64,000 bases of DNA, taken from NCBI GenBank assembly GCA_965230205.1, contig OZ245996.1, positions 3,844,001 through 3,908,000 of the forward strand, in the 5' to 3' direction. Below the pieces are notes generated by a model that was not told the DNA's origin, ran no database searches, and saw nothing but the letters and a program-made list of their open reading frames with translations. Both the position numbers and the translations under genes were made by a program. Positions within the stretch are counted from its first letter, which is position 1. Each line of letters begins with the position of its first letter. Positions 35,957 through 43,439 of this stretch are shown piece after piece. Origin of the DNA: CANLBN01 sp965230205 (GTDB taxonomy: Bacteria; Pseudomonadota; Gammaproteobacteria; Pseudomonadales; Cellvibrionaceae).

Positions 35957-36433
35957 ATGAATATCCCTAAGAGTATGAAGGCCGAGCTTGGAGCTTGGAA
36001 CAATGGAAAAGGCATAGATTTACAATCATGGATAGGTTGTGAAGGTAATTTTCGTCTTGCTGTTGGATATACAACTTTGTTCAATCCAGGCTTTGTGGAA
36101 TTCGAAGACTATATTTTACGTTGTGATGAAATTGATGATAATTTTATTTCTCACGTCCGTAATTGGGAAAACTCAGGTGAGCAAAAACCTACCCCAAAGA
36201 GTATTGAATGGGTAATAAATCACCTTCATATTGCTGACACTCATCACGCTGGTTGTGAAGATATTAGCGTTGACAAAATACTAATATTAGGCAATACATT
36301 AAAAGAGTTGTATGAAGCAAAGCTTGCGTACCAGTTTCCAAACAAGCCTTGTATCGTTGAGTTTTATATACCAGAAGATAAAGACCATATTGTCGATTAT
36401 CAAATATCTTTTTGGCAAAAGAAACATGATTGA
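35957..36433 (+). CDS. Cassette gene F: hypothetical protein
   Basis: A 158-residue soluble protein with an acidic, Trp-rich sequence (ELGAWNNGKGIDLQSWIGCE at residues about 10-30; PNKPCIVEFYIPEDKDHIVD near 127-147). No domain recognised. The ATG at 35957 lies 10 bases after the attC. Codon use and length are normal for a real gene, and its position between two complete attC sites supports it. Confidence 0.62.
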   Translation: MNIPKSMKAELGAWNNGKGIDLQSWIGCEGNFRLAVGYTTLFNPGFVEFEDYILRCDEIDDNFISHVRNWENSGEQKPTPKSIEWVINHLHIADTHHAGCEDISVDKILILGNTLKELYEAKLAYQFPNKPCIVEFYIPEDKDHIVDYQISFWQKKHD

Positions 36434-36438
36434 AAAAC

Positions 36439-36522
36439 GTATAACAAGTGTAGGCAGTACGACGCGTTAGTCGTTGCTCCTTCGTCACAATAACTAATTT
36501 GCGTCTGCTACAGGCGTTAAGT
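36439..36522 (+). repeat. attC-like site 5 (84 bp)
   Basis: GTATAAC (36439-36445) to GTTAAGT (36516-36522), with GTAGGCAG on the left and CTGCTAC on the right pairing imperfectly, and AGGCGTTA before the crossover base. Confidence 0.72.
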
Positions 36523-36526
36523 TTAT

Positions 36527-36790
36527 ATGAGCAATAAAGCTATACGCATCGGTTTAGGAATACTGGTTTCAGTAGTAGCGCTTTATTTTATGTGGCAATG
36601 GTTGTATATAGACATCTGTCTAGATAGAGGTGGCTCCATACATAATGGCGTATGCCATGACGAGAATTACCACGAAACATATATCATAGTAGAAACACCT
36701 CTTTTAATTATTGCAGCAATCTTTAGTATTGGGTGCACCATGTTAGTAAGCTGGTTGTTGGCTAAGGTTACAAATAATGGTCGTAGCTAA
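36527..36790 (+). CDS. Cassette gene G: small two-helix membrane protein
   Basis: 87 residues with two transmembrane helices (about 6-27 and 52-76) and a short central loop bearing two cysteines (DICLDRGGSIHNGVCHDEN), placed outside the membrane by the positive-inside rule. The ATG starts four bases after the attC end, the usual cassette spacing. No family recognised, although small proteins with this CLDxGG...GxC loop pattern recur in cassettes. Confidence 0.6.
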   Translation: MSNKAIRIGLGILVSVVALYFMWQWLYIDICLDRGGSIHNGVCHDENYHETYIIVETPLLIIAAIFSIGCTMLVSWLLAKVTNNGRS

Positions 36791-36805
36791 ATTTAAATAT
36801 CAAAA

Positions 36806-36869
36806 ACTTAACAAGTTGCAGCACAACGCAGCTACGTTGCTTCGGTTGCCCGTGTGCAAGGCGTTATGT
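36806..36869 (+). repeat. attC-like site 6 (64 bp)
   Basis: ACTTAAC to GTTATGT. Inner arms TTGCAGCAC and GTGTGCAA pair with one unpaired G on the left arm, the extrahelical base expected for strand choice in attC folding. AGGCGTTATG is at the 3' end. Confidence 0.8.
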
Positions 36870-36889
36870 TTTGGTTAGGGTAAGGAATT

Positions 36890-37204
36890 ATGAGGAAATC
36901 TGACATAGATGGGTTGGTGAGGCTCCAGGAGGAAGCTTACAATAATCAAAGAATATCAGAGTTCGAATACCATGAATTAAAAGCAATTCATCAGCGTTTA
37001 TATAAATTGTCTGAAATAGAAGATTTATCAGTGGAGCAGCATATGGAAATAGCTGAATTATCGAAAAAAAGCAGTGATATTATTATGAGGCCAAATTCCG
37101 GTAAGCCACCATCAAGGCTAAAGACATTTTTCAAGCAAAAGATGGTAGCAATAATTATTGGTTTATTAATAGGTTTGACAGTTTTTGCAATTGAAAAATG
37201 GTAA
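36890..37204 (+). CDS. Cassette gene H: small tail-anchored protein
   Basis: 104 residues: a charged, helical N-terminal part (LVRLQEEAYNNQRISEFEYH, RLYKLSEIEDLSVEQHMEIA) with coiled-coil character, followed by a single C-terminal transmembrane helix (KMVAIIIGLLIGLTVFAIEK at about 84-103). AAGGAA stands 3-4 bases before the ATG. No family recognised. It is the last gene with a preceding complete attC. Confidence 0.6.
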   Translation: MRKSDIDGLVRLQEEAYNNQRISEFEYHELKAIHQRLYKLSEIEDLSVEQHMEIAELSKKSSDIIMRPNSGKPPSRLKTFFKQKMVAIIIGLLIGLTVFAIEKW

Positions 37205-37205
37205 A

Positions 37206-37225
37206 ACATAACAAGTGTGTTATGT
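37206..37225 (+). repeat. Collapsed attC-like site 7 (only outer boxes left)
   Basis: ACATAAC (37206-37212), six bases AAGTGT, then GTTATGT (37219-37225). The two outer boxes pair perfectly, but the 40-80 bases that normally lie between them are missing. It follows cassette H at the position where a complete attC is expected. Confidence 0.5.
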
Positions 37226-37355
37226 TCTCACGCAAAAAGCGCGTGCTGGGACGAGCTTACGTAACCGTAAAAGGGGTCGGTGACAGATGAGAACCTTTAT
37301 TATTTGTCACCAACCCACTAATTTAGCGCCCCTTAAATAAATTAAGAGAAATCAT

Positions 37356-37466
37356 TTGTCAAAACTAATTGAATTAATCATAGATCTCACGAGATCCTCT
37401 AGCACAAGGATTACAATCATTTTACTACTCATTTTCATATTGATAGTTGTAGTGGCTAAAAATTAA
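37356..37466 (+). CDS. Possible small membrane protein (36 residues)
   Basis: From a TTG at 37356 with AAGAGA 7 bases upstream, a 36-codon frame encodes a charged start (SKLIELIIDLTRSSSTR) and one hydrophobic helix (ITIILLLIFILIVVVAK). It is the only coding candidate in the 430-base stretch between cassette H and the next gene, where I otherwise see only degenerate sequence and a GGTGAC/GTCACC repeat near 37280-37313. Confidence 0.3.
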   Translation: MSKLIELIIDLTRSSSTRITIILLLIFILIVVVAKN

Positions 37467-37634
37467 TACTTCATCAAATCCAAATAAAGTGCTACTAGTA
37501 TTATTTTGTGACGAAATCATTGATACAACAGATGTCAGAATTGAAATTCAAAAAGCAGTGAAAGCCCTAACTCCACTGTACGCTGACTAACAATACAACA
37601 CCAAAGTTCAAGTGGAGCTAAAATCACCAAATTA

Positions 37635-38045
37635 ATGAAAATACACTTGATCAACAAGATCTTACTTTTAATCGAATTAATTCCACTGACTATTCTAGTC
37701 CTATCAGCTTTTACTTTATCAGGCGATACAAGGCCTATATTTTTTACTACCCTGCTTTTATCTTTGCTCAGCATCATATCTTTAGTATACATAATAGTAA
37801 TGACCATCCTTAGCAAAGGGAAAAACATTGCGGGGAGATTTATTGTTTTAGCACATACCGGTGCGCTAATTACCCTTCTGGGGTTACTATCCATTATTGC
37901 TGGCTCCAGTTTTAAGAGCCATTCACCCAATGCTCCTTTTGCCATTTTTTCATTCGGAGTTATTGCTTTTATCCCATACCTACATGTAATGTTTATCAAT
38001 GGTTTTTTTAGAGGGAAACATCCTGAATATACGGACCGCTCATAG
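37635..38045 (+). CDS. Hypothetical four-helix membrane protein
   Basis: A 136-residue protein with four predicted transmembrane helices (about 5-27, 35-58, 69-90 and 100-120) and a basic C-terminus. No family recognised. An open frame on the opposite strand (37999-37535) covers the same DNA but its translation lacks membrane or domain logic. The 3' end overlaps the following GNAT gene by 47 bases, which suggests they form one unit or that the GNAT start is further downstream. Confidence 0.5.
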   Translation: MKIHLINKILLLIELIPLTILVLSAFTLSGDTRPIFFTTLLLSLLSIISLVYIIVMTILSKGKNIAGRFIVLAHTGALITLLGLLSIIAGSSFKSHSPNAPFAIFSFGVIAFIPYLHVMFINGFFRGKHPEYTDRS

Positions 38046-38466
38046 AGATGACGCAGTACATATTAAAGAGCTTGTATCATCGCTTTCGCATTTTTACCTG
38101 GAAGATAGATATGCTCTACTGCCTGAGTGGTTTTCAAATACGTTAGCAATTTCTGAATTTGAGCGACGATTATCAAGTAATGAATTTATCAATTATGTAT
38201 ATTCTGTAAACGGCCTGATCGTTGGTTATATTTCAATCAAGGATAAAGGTCACCTTTACCACTTATTTGTGTCTGAAGATTATCAAGGTAAAGGCATATC
38301 AAAAGAGTTATGGCTTTACGCTACATCTAACTTAAATGTTGATAGTTATACGGTTCGTTCCTCTATGTATGCTATTCCTGTCTATAAACGTTTTGGCTTT
38401 AAAGAATCAGCTCCAATCACAAGTAAAGATGGCATAAGCTTCCAGCCCATGATATTAGTGCGTTAG
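37999..38466 (+). CDS. GNAT-family N-acetyltransferase
   Basis: A 155-residue acetyltransferase: N-terminal IRTAHRDDAVHIKELVSSLS, the central strand NGLIVGYISIKD, the acetyl-CoA-binding segment HLYHLFVSEDYQGKGISKEL and the C-terminal PVYKRFGFKESAPI. The substrate is not predictable. The ATG at 37999 overlaps the preceding gene by 47 bases; no better start with a clear ribosome-binding site lies before the domain begins at about residue 10. Confidence 0.82.
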   Translation: MVFLEGNILNIRTAHRDDAVHIKELVSSLSHFYLEDRYALLPEWFSNTLAISEFERRLSSNEFINYVYSVNGLIVGYISIKDKGHLYHLFVSEDYQGKGISKELWLYATSNLNVDSYTVRSSMYAIPVYKRFGFKESAPITSKDGISFQPMILVR

Positions 38467-38644
38467 AGCATAGTCGATATCTATGCAAGGCATGTGCAAG
38501 GCTTTGCCAATATCATAAGCAGGTTTTGACGTGTAGATAAAAACCATTTATAAATTGCATCTGCTACTCAACTCCAATTTACTGGTGTGGAAAGCTAAGC
38601 ATCACCATTTTTTACTTTAATATTTATAGCTGCTGACTAAGTAT

Positions 38645-39319
38645 ATGAACAATCCTCTCTACAATTTAGCGAAAAAGACAAGCGAATACTTAAAGTCATT
38701 CCCTCCTTCAGAATCTATCGACCTTGAACTTTCTACATCATTTGCTAATGATTTAGACTCTATCGAGAATAATGTATTGCCTGAAAATATATCGAATGAA
38801 CGTCAAGTCAGAGCTCTCAGTTATGCCCCTTTTGTATTAAGTGAAAACGTTCCAAGCCATTTAGTAGAACTATACAATGCATCTAGAAACGCGTTTGGAC
38901 AAGTGCGATGGACAGAATTTTACGAAGAGGATGAATGGAGTAAACCTTTCTTAGAGTCATTTGCTAATGGTGAGGGGATTGGGCCAGATGGTCGCCTTCA
39001 ACACAATGAAGTGATTTTAGGCTTATTTATTCTCGGGCCGAATACGACCTACCCTGAGCATGCTCACCCTGCTGAGGAATTCTATCTTGTCCTTTCAGGT
39101 AATCCTGAATTTAAGGTTGGAGATAATAATTTTGAATTGAAAGAAGCGGGATCAATCGTATGGCACCATAGTAATATTAGTCATGCAATACGCACGGGAT
39201 CTGAGCCATTTTATGCAATTTATGGTTGGCGTGGGAAAATTAATGAAAAAAGCTGGTATAGAAACAATATGGCAGAACTATCTGAACCTAAAAAATACCC
39301 TACAATCAGCAAATCATAG
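38645..39319 (+). CDS. DddL-type dimethylsulfoniopropionate (DMSP) lyase, cupin family
   Basis: Likely cleaves DMSP to dimethyl sulfide and acrylate. The 224-residue protein has a helical N-terminal region and a C-terminal cupin: LGLFILGPNTTYPEHAHPAE followed by EFYLVLSG. H141, E145 and Y147 fit the H-x3-E-x-Y motif of DddL/DddQ enzymes (metal ligands and catalytic tyrosine), with H180 in NISHAIRT as the further ligand, and the ending YAIYGWRG matches the family. No signal peptide. No ddd partner genes adjoin it, but a BCCT transporter lies 10 kb away. Another cupin function cannot be ruled out without alignment. Confidence 0.65.
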   Translation: MNNPLYNLAKKTSEYLKSFPPSESIDLELSTSFANDLDSIENNVLPENISNERQVRALSYAPFVLSENVPSHLVELYNASRNAFGQVRWTEFYEEDEWSKPFLESFANGEGIGPDGRLQHNEVILGLFILGPNTTYPEHAHPAEEFYLVLSGNPEFKVGDNNFELKEAGSIVWHHSNISHAIRTGSEPFYAIYGWRGKINEKSWYRNNMAELSEPKKYPTISKS

Positions 39320-39370
39320 TTTTCATTCCCTTAATTGCCAATTGACGCTAGCGTAAATTACCCTAAAATA

Positions 39371-39589
39371 ATGAAATTAAAACCTCTAAGCTATCTCTAT
39401 TTACTGTTGGGCCTCATTATTTCTCTCTACGGGCTAAACGTTATTTTTACGCAAGAAATAGTCGCATCAGGCAGCCGTTTAAGAGGCTTAGGTTGGCAAC
39501 TAATTGGGACGCCAGCTATTGTGGGCGGGCTTTTAATTTTATCTCTTGGCCTTTATATTATCTATGTATCTTTATCTACAAAGATTTGA
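39371..39589 (+). CDS. Small two-helix membrane protein
   Basis: 72 residues from ATG 39371 with two transmembrane helices (about 7-25 and 45-68). The open frame extends upstream to a TTG at 39335, but the extra residues look unstructured. No family recognised and no clear ribosome-binding site, so this is a tentative gene. Confidence 0.4.
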   Translation: MKLKPLSYLYLLLGLIISLYGLNVIFTQEIVASGSRLRGLGWQLIGTPAIVGGLLILSLGLYIIYVSLSTKI

Positions 39590-39618
39590 TAGACATAGAT
39601 TTTGTCAATTGAATGTAT

Positions 39619-39846
39619 TATAGGAACCTCTGATTAACCTCGAATGACTTCTGCGTGAGTTTAAAATGCGTTTAGGCACTTGAAAAATGCTCCTGCATTT
39701 TCAATGTACCCTCCATCCATGGAAGGCAAGGCGTGCTTCGCAACTAATGGCTGTTGTCCTTAGTAAGAAGTACAACGTAGCATAAGCGCATTTTAGCCAC
39801 GCCTGTCGGCCAGAAGTTATCCGAGGTTAATCAGAGGTTCCTATAA
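39619..39846. mobile_element. MITE-like element with long terminal inverted repeats (228 bp)
   Basis: The left end TTATAGGAACCTCTGATTAA and right end (reverse complement identical for 25 bases through CCTCG) form terminal inverted repeats that continue imperfectly (ACTTCTG, then CGTG...TAAAATGCG) to about 55 bp. No coding capacity. An internal hairpin TTGAAAAATGC/GCATTTTCAA lies near 39680-39704. TA flanks both tips, so a TA target duplication is possible but not provable because the sequence is symmetrical. A partial copy lies at 42427. Confidence 0.75.
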
Positions 39847-39907
39847 GTGCGAAATAACTTATTATTACCATTGAGTAAAAACGGTGAATTTAAAGATCCA
39901 TATAATA

Positions 39908-40222
39908 ATGCTACATATCATTTTTCACTTTATCGTCCCTATTTTTCTAGTTGCCATTTTTTTCCGAAAAAATTGGAAGTTTGCCTATTTTGTCATGATT
40001 GCCACGATGCTTGTAGATATAGACCATATAGTCGCAAACCCCATATACGACCCCAGCCGTTGTAGTATTGGTTTTCACCCACTACACCAGCTCTGGTTTA
40101 TTATTTTTTATATCGTGTTGTGCTTTATACCAAAGACAAGATTAGTAGGGCTTGGCCTGTCCGTTCATATGGCCTTAGATTCTATAGATTGTCAGGTAAC
40201 AAATGGTATATGGATGTATTAA
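39908..40222 (+). CDS. DUF6122 family membrane protein
   Basis: 104 residues from ATG 39908; the family normally starts MLHIIFHF as here. Helices at about 5-20, 27-42, 60-77 and 83-97. Conserved patterns are KWKFAYFVMIATMLVDIDHI, NPIYDPSRCSIGFHPLH and GLGLSVHMALDSIDCQ. The several Asp and His near the membrane resemble YdjM/DUF457-like metal-dependent hydrolases, but the activity is unknown. It begins about 60 bases after the MITE end, which may supply promoter or terminator sequence. Confidence 0.82.
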   Translation: MLHIIFHFIVPIFLVAIFFRKNWKFAYFVMIATMLVDIDHIVANPIYDPSRCSIGFHPLHQLWFIIFYIVLCFIPKTRLVGLGLSVHMALDSIDCQVTNGIWMY

Positions 40223-40429
40223 ATACCCTTCTCCCTCATCAACTCTCAACGATGATATTTTCTTTCAACATATTTATTTAATAATAAGTGGCCTTTTCTG
40301 ATTAAAGAAGATTTTCCCATGCAAGCTATATGCAAGTCTTCAAAGATATTATTAAGAGTATTTTTTGGGTATGCCCCACTCGCCTATGCTGCTAGCCTTA
40401 GGCATTAATATCATGGAGATAAGGAAATT

Positions 40430-40795
40430 ATGTATAGATTTGTATTCTTAATTAGCTTTACGCTATTTTCTGGTGAGCTACTGGCTAATCAAAAAAAACT
40501 TATCGGCGAATGGAAATGCCATTCAACCTCTGAGTATGCTGGATATGATTCCACTATAAGTTTAAAAAAAGATATGTCTTATAAAAATGAATGGAGTTTA
40601 TTTGGAACTCAGCATGTTGAAATTGGCTTATGGCACCTGGATGACTCCTCCTTAATCTTAGACAGGAAGAAATATGTCAAGAATAATATAGAGAAGGAGT
40701 CATCGCAAAAATTTAAAAGAGAGATTATTTTAATAGAAAAACCTATTCTGGAATTAAAACATAATGGGGCTAAAACACTATGTAAAAGTAGCTAA
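40430..40795 (+). CDS. Hypothetical exported protein
   Basis: 121 residues with a signal peptide (MYRFVFLISFTLFSGELLA, cleavage near residue 19) and a mature domain of about 100 residues starting KKLIGEWKCHSTSEYAGYDS, which resembles the opening strand of lipocalin-like 'LIGEW' domains. Two cysteines (near 30 and 118) could pair. SD AAGGA is 6 bases before the ATG. No closer family recognised. Confidence 0.62.
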   Translation: MYRFVFLISFTLFSGELLANQKKLIGEWKCHSTSEYAGYDSTISLKKDMSYKNEWSLFGTQHVEIGLWHLDDSSLILDRKKYVKNNIEKESSQKFKREIILIEKPILELKHNGAKTLCKSS

Positions 40796-40947
40796 TAATA
40801 TATTTCAATCAACGCCTTAACAATCATTCTGTAAAAATTAACATAATCATCGATAATATTAAGGCTGAAATTTAATCGCTAAAAACTAAATCTCTGTAAC
40901 CTCCACTTCATTAAAAATAGCTTTAAAGGTATCTACAACGGCAACCT

Positions 40948-41430
40948 ATGATTACCTATTACCTTGAAATGAATTCAAAAAGTGCCCTGAATACAAAGGC
41001 AGCCCCTCACGATATTACCGTGAAAGAGTTGGAAGTTAAAAATTTTCAGTTTAATAAATCTTTATATCAACTCGTGGGGGAACGCTGGAAATGGAAGGAC
41101 AAATCCGCCCTAAACGATAAAGCATGGCGTTTATATGCTGAGGCAGACAACCTTCGAACATGGGTGGCGCACGTCAATGACGACATCGCTGGCTATTATG
41201 AGTTACAGTCCCAAGACAATGGTAATGTCGAAATTGTCTATTTTGGTCTGTCACCTAACTTTATTGGTATGGGTTATGGTGGCTACTTACTCACCCATGC
41301 AATACAATCAGCTTGGGCAATAAAAGGCACTGAACGAGTTTGGGTACATACTTGTTCATTGGACCACCCAAATGCTTTAAATAATTATAAATCCCGGGGG
41401 TTCAAAGTGTATGATGTGGTTCACAGTTAA
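40948..41430 (+). CDS. GNAT-family N-acetyltransferase
   Basis: 160 residues with the GNAT core NDDIAGYYELQSQDNGNVEI, acetyl-CoA loop VYFGLSPNFIGMGYGGYLLT, and the final VWVHTCSLDHPNALNNYKSR followed by GFKVYDV. The RxxGxG/A loop appears as NFIGMGYGG. Substrate unknown. Together with the following NIPSNAP, MAPEG, VOC and GFA genes it forms a run of small-molecule-handling genes, each with its own ribosome-binding site. Confidence 0.85.
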   Translation: MITYYLEMNSKSALNTKAAPHDITVKELEVKNFQFNKSLYQLVGERWKWKDKSALNDKAWRLYAEADNLRTWVAHVNDDIAGYYELQSQDNGNVEIVYFGLSPNFIGMGYGGYLLTHAIQSAWAIKGTERVWVHTCSLDHPNALNNYKSRGFKVYDVVHS

Positions 41431-41454
41431 TATCATTATTAGAAGGAGTGGAGA

Positions 41455-41760
41455 ATGGTTACCTGCTATATAAAATACATTATTGATCCTTACAAATTAG
41501 AAGAATTTGAGCACTACGCGAAACTTTGGATTCCTTTGGTGAATAAATTAGGAAGCCAGCACCACGGTTATTTTTTACCCTCAGAAGGTGCTAACAATGT
41601 CGCCTTAGCTTTATTTACATTTTCTAGCCTTTCCGAATACGAAAAGTATCGTTTACAATCTTTTGAAGACTCAGAATGCATCGCTGCCTTTAACTATGCA
41701 AAAGAAACACGCTGCATTGTCAGTTATGAGCGTAGTTTCTGTAGACCAGTGCTCCAATAA
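41455..41760 (+). CDS. NIPSNAP-family protein
   Basis: 101 residues, a ferredoxin-like (dimeric alpha/beta barrel) domain: VTCYIKYIIDPYKLEEFEHY, HHGYFLPSEGANNVALALFT, and a YEKYR helix typical of NIPSNAP. AGAAGGAGTGGAG is placed directly before the ATG. Function unknown; bacterial members are often linked to small-molecule modification. It starts 24 bases after the GNAT stop and may be co-transcribed with it. Confidence 0.85.
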   Translation: MVTCYIKYIIDPYKLEEFEHYAKLWIPLVNKLGSQHHGYFLPSEGANNVALALFTFSSLSEYEKYRLQSFEDSECIAAFNYAKETRCIVSYERSFCRPVLQ

Positions 41761-41813
41761 AAAAACATCATATTAATCAGTAATCGAGTTAAGCTATTTA
41801 ATTGAGGTGTTAT

Positions 41814-42389
41814 TTGATTAAATTAGATAATAAGCAGGTTAAAACAATAAAAATTATTATAGCCTACCCTTTTGGGGTGCTTGGGATATCTATTTTACTC
41901 AATCTACTATTGTTAGATATCCATAGCATAAAAATTGGCATACCGATAGCACCTATTATTTATGCAATAGCAATCGCTGCCCTATTATTTGTTATCAATC
42001 ATTCATGGTTAATGACAGCAACCGAATTAGTGCGAGTAAAGCACAGAATGTATGCAACCCCCGAAGAATGGGAAGCCAGCGGTACTCGTTGGGAAGATAT
42101 CTCACAATCCGCAAAACAAGCACTGGATCGTGTTCATAATGCACATCGAAATACCACTGAAAACACAGTTTATTTCCTATTATTATTAGTGCCTTTTATA
42201 TTCAGCACACCTCCTGTCAATACAGCTTATGTCTGGATAATAGGCTTTGCAGTGGCACGCATAGGGTATACTTATAGTTACTTATATGGCAAAGATAACC
42301 TTCGTGGTGCATTTATGACATTAAGCCTTATTGCAATGTATGGTCTCGCCAGTTACTTAGTATTAAGCATGGTACAACAGGCTTTATAA
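41814..42389 (+). CDS. MAPEG-family membrane protein
   Basis: 191 residues from a TTG at 41814 that has GAGGTG 5 bases upstream (a TTG at 41802 is also open). Four transmembrane helices (about 10-30, 38-60, 115-138, 155-188). The cytosolic/membrane boundary motif RVHNAHRNTTENTVYFLLLL and the tyrosine-rich ARIGYTYSYLYGKDNLRGAF fit the membrane-associated eicosanoid and glutathione metabolism family. A glutathione-dependent role is possible; the central 50-residue loop with WEASGTRWEDISQSAKQ is longer than in minimal members. Confidence 0.8.
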   Translation: MIKLDNKQVKTIKIIIAYPFGVLGISILLNLLLLDIHSIKIGIPIAPIIYAIAIAALLFVINHSWLMTATELVRVKHRMYATPEEWEASGTRWEDISQSAKQALDRVHNAHRNTTENTVYFLLLLVPFIFSTPPVNTAYVWIIGFAVARIGYTYSYLYGKDNLRGAFMTLSLIAMYGLASYLVLSMVQQAL

Positions 42390-42426
42390 TTGCCTTTCCA
42401 CATGCTGCGAGTGCCAATATATAGCC

Positions 42427-42472
42427 TATAGGAACCTCTGATTAACCTCGGATAACTTCTGGCCTACAGGCG
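42427..42472. mobile_element. Solo terminal repeat of the MITE-like element
   Basis: TATAGGAACCTCTGATTAAC continues as CTCGGATAACTTCTGGCC and TACAGGCGT, matching the right terminal repeat of the 39619-39846 element in 45 of 46 positions, then stops matching. No second end is found nearby, so it is a remnant. It ends 34 bases before the VOC gene start and may form part of its promoter region. Confidence 0.7.
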
Positions 42473-42505
42473 TTTATGATGTGACTATAAACTTCAGAGG
42501 TGAAT

Positions 42506-42868
42506 ATGGAAAAAGTAACAGGTATTGGCGGTATATTTTTTAGATCGAAAAACCCTGAATCATTGTCAAAGTGGTATGAACAACATTTAGGTGTCTCACC
42601 AGTTCCCAACGACTACGAACAATCACCTTGGCTTCAGGAAAAAGGGCCAACGATCTTCGCACCTTTTGATATGAACACAGAATACTTTGGTTCACCCTCA
42701 CAACATTGGATGATTAATTTCAGAGTCAATGATTTATCAGCAATAGTCTCTCAATTGAAAACGGCTGGAATTGAAGTCACTATTGATACTGAGGACTATC
42801 CTAATGGGCGTTTTGCTCGGCTTCATGGCCCTGAAGGCAACCCTATTGAGTTGTGGCAACCCAAATAA
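42506..42868 (+). CDS. VOC/glyoxalase-fold protein
   Basis: 120 residues with the two-repeat VOC fold: GGIFFRSKNPESLSKWYEQH, LGVSPVPN, MINFRVNDLSAIVSQLKTAG, and RLHGPEGNPIELWQP with the C-terminal metal-binding Glu (IELW). ATG 42506 follows AGAGGTG; a GTG two codons upstream is open as well. Such proteins are often glyoxalases, bleomycin-binding proteins or dioxygenases; the precise reaction is not predictable. Confidence 0.88.
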   Translation: MEKVTGIGGIFFRSKNPESLSKWYEQHLGVSPVPNDYEQSPWLQEKGPTIFAPFDMNTEYFGSPSQHWMINFRVNDLSAIVSQLKTAGIEVTIDTEDYPNGRFARLHGPEGNPIELWQPK

Positions 42869-42909
42869 GTATAGCAAATCTTATTCATACATAATTAGAG
42901 TGTAATACA

Positions 42910-43332
42910 ATGAAAACACAATACCCAATTGAAGGTTCATGCCAATGTGGGCAAGTTAGTTATACATTACATGAAGCACCGATTAATGTATTTGCCTGCC
43001 ATTGCCAGGAATGCCAAAAGCTATCAACCAGCCCCTATAGTGTTACCGCTGTTATTGCCAGCAACACTATTGAATTCAAAGGCGAATTAAAAGAATGGAG
43101 TCGGTTGGCGGACAGTGGAAATACCAACTGCGCTAAGTTCTGCCCAACATGCGGGAATAGAATCTACCACTATAACCCTGAAGATTCGACAACGATTAAG
43201 CTAAAATTGAAGCCCACTGGCCTGTCTAATGACTCGATTTTTGAGCCATCAGCTCATGTATGGGTAAGCGAAAAACAAAAGTGGTGCCAAATACCCAACA
43301 ATGTAAAAATTTTTGATAAACAACCACAATAA
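42910..43332 (+). CDS. GFA-family protein (glutathione-dependent formaldehyde-activating fold)
   Basis: 140 residues with the zinc-binding cysteine pattern of the GFA/CENP-V family: GSCQCGQVSY, FACHCQECQKLSTSPYSV and FCPTCGNRIYHY. Family founders add formaldehyde to glutathione; many members have unknown function. In this window formaldehyde would be produced by betaine demethylation 30 kb away, but a link is speculative. It follows the VOC gene by 41 bases. Confidence 0.9.
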   Translation: MKTQYPIEGSCQCGQVSYTLHEAPINVFACHCQECQKLSTSPYSVTAVIASNTIEFKGELKEWSRLADSGNTNCAKFCPTCGNRIYHYNPEDSTTIKLKLKPTGLSNDSIFEPSAHVWVSEKQKWCQIPNNVKIFDKQPQ

Positions 43333-43439
43333 AACAACTCAACGGACAAAAAATCAGTTTGGTATCAGGTAAGACTTCTAAAATAATTTTCTCACTACTG
43401 TGATATTACTTATTTTACTCAGATGAGAGACTCGCCTAT

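Noticed and set aside
37535..37999. 154-codon minus-strand frame
   Set aside because: Opposite to a plus-strand membrane-protein gene that fits the local direction; the minus translation has no recognisable structure and no clear ribosome-binding site.
40319..40408. 29-codon frame MQAICKSSKILLRVFFGYAP...
   Set aside because: No ribosome-binding site and no sign of selection; it lies in the gap before an exported-protein gene.
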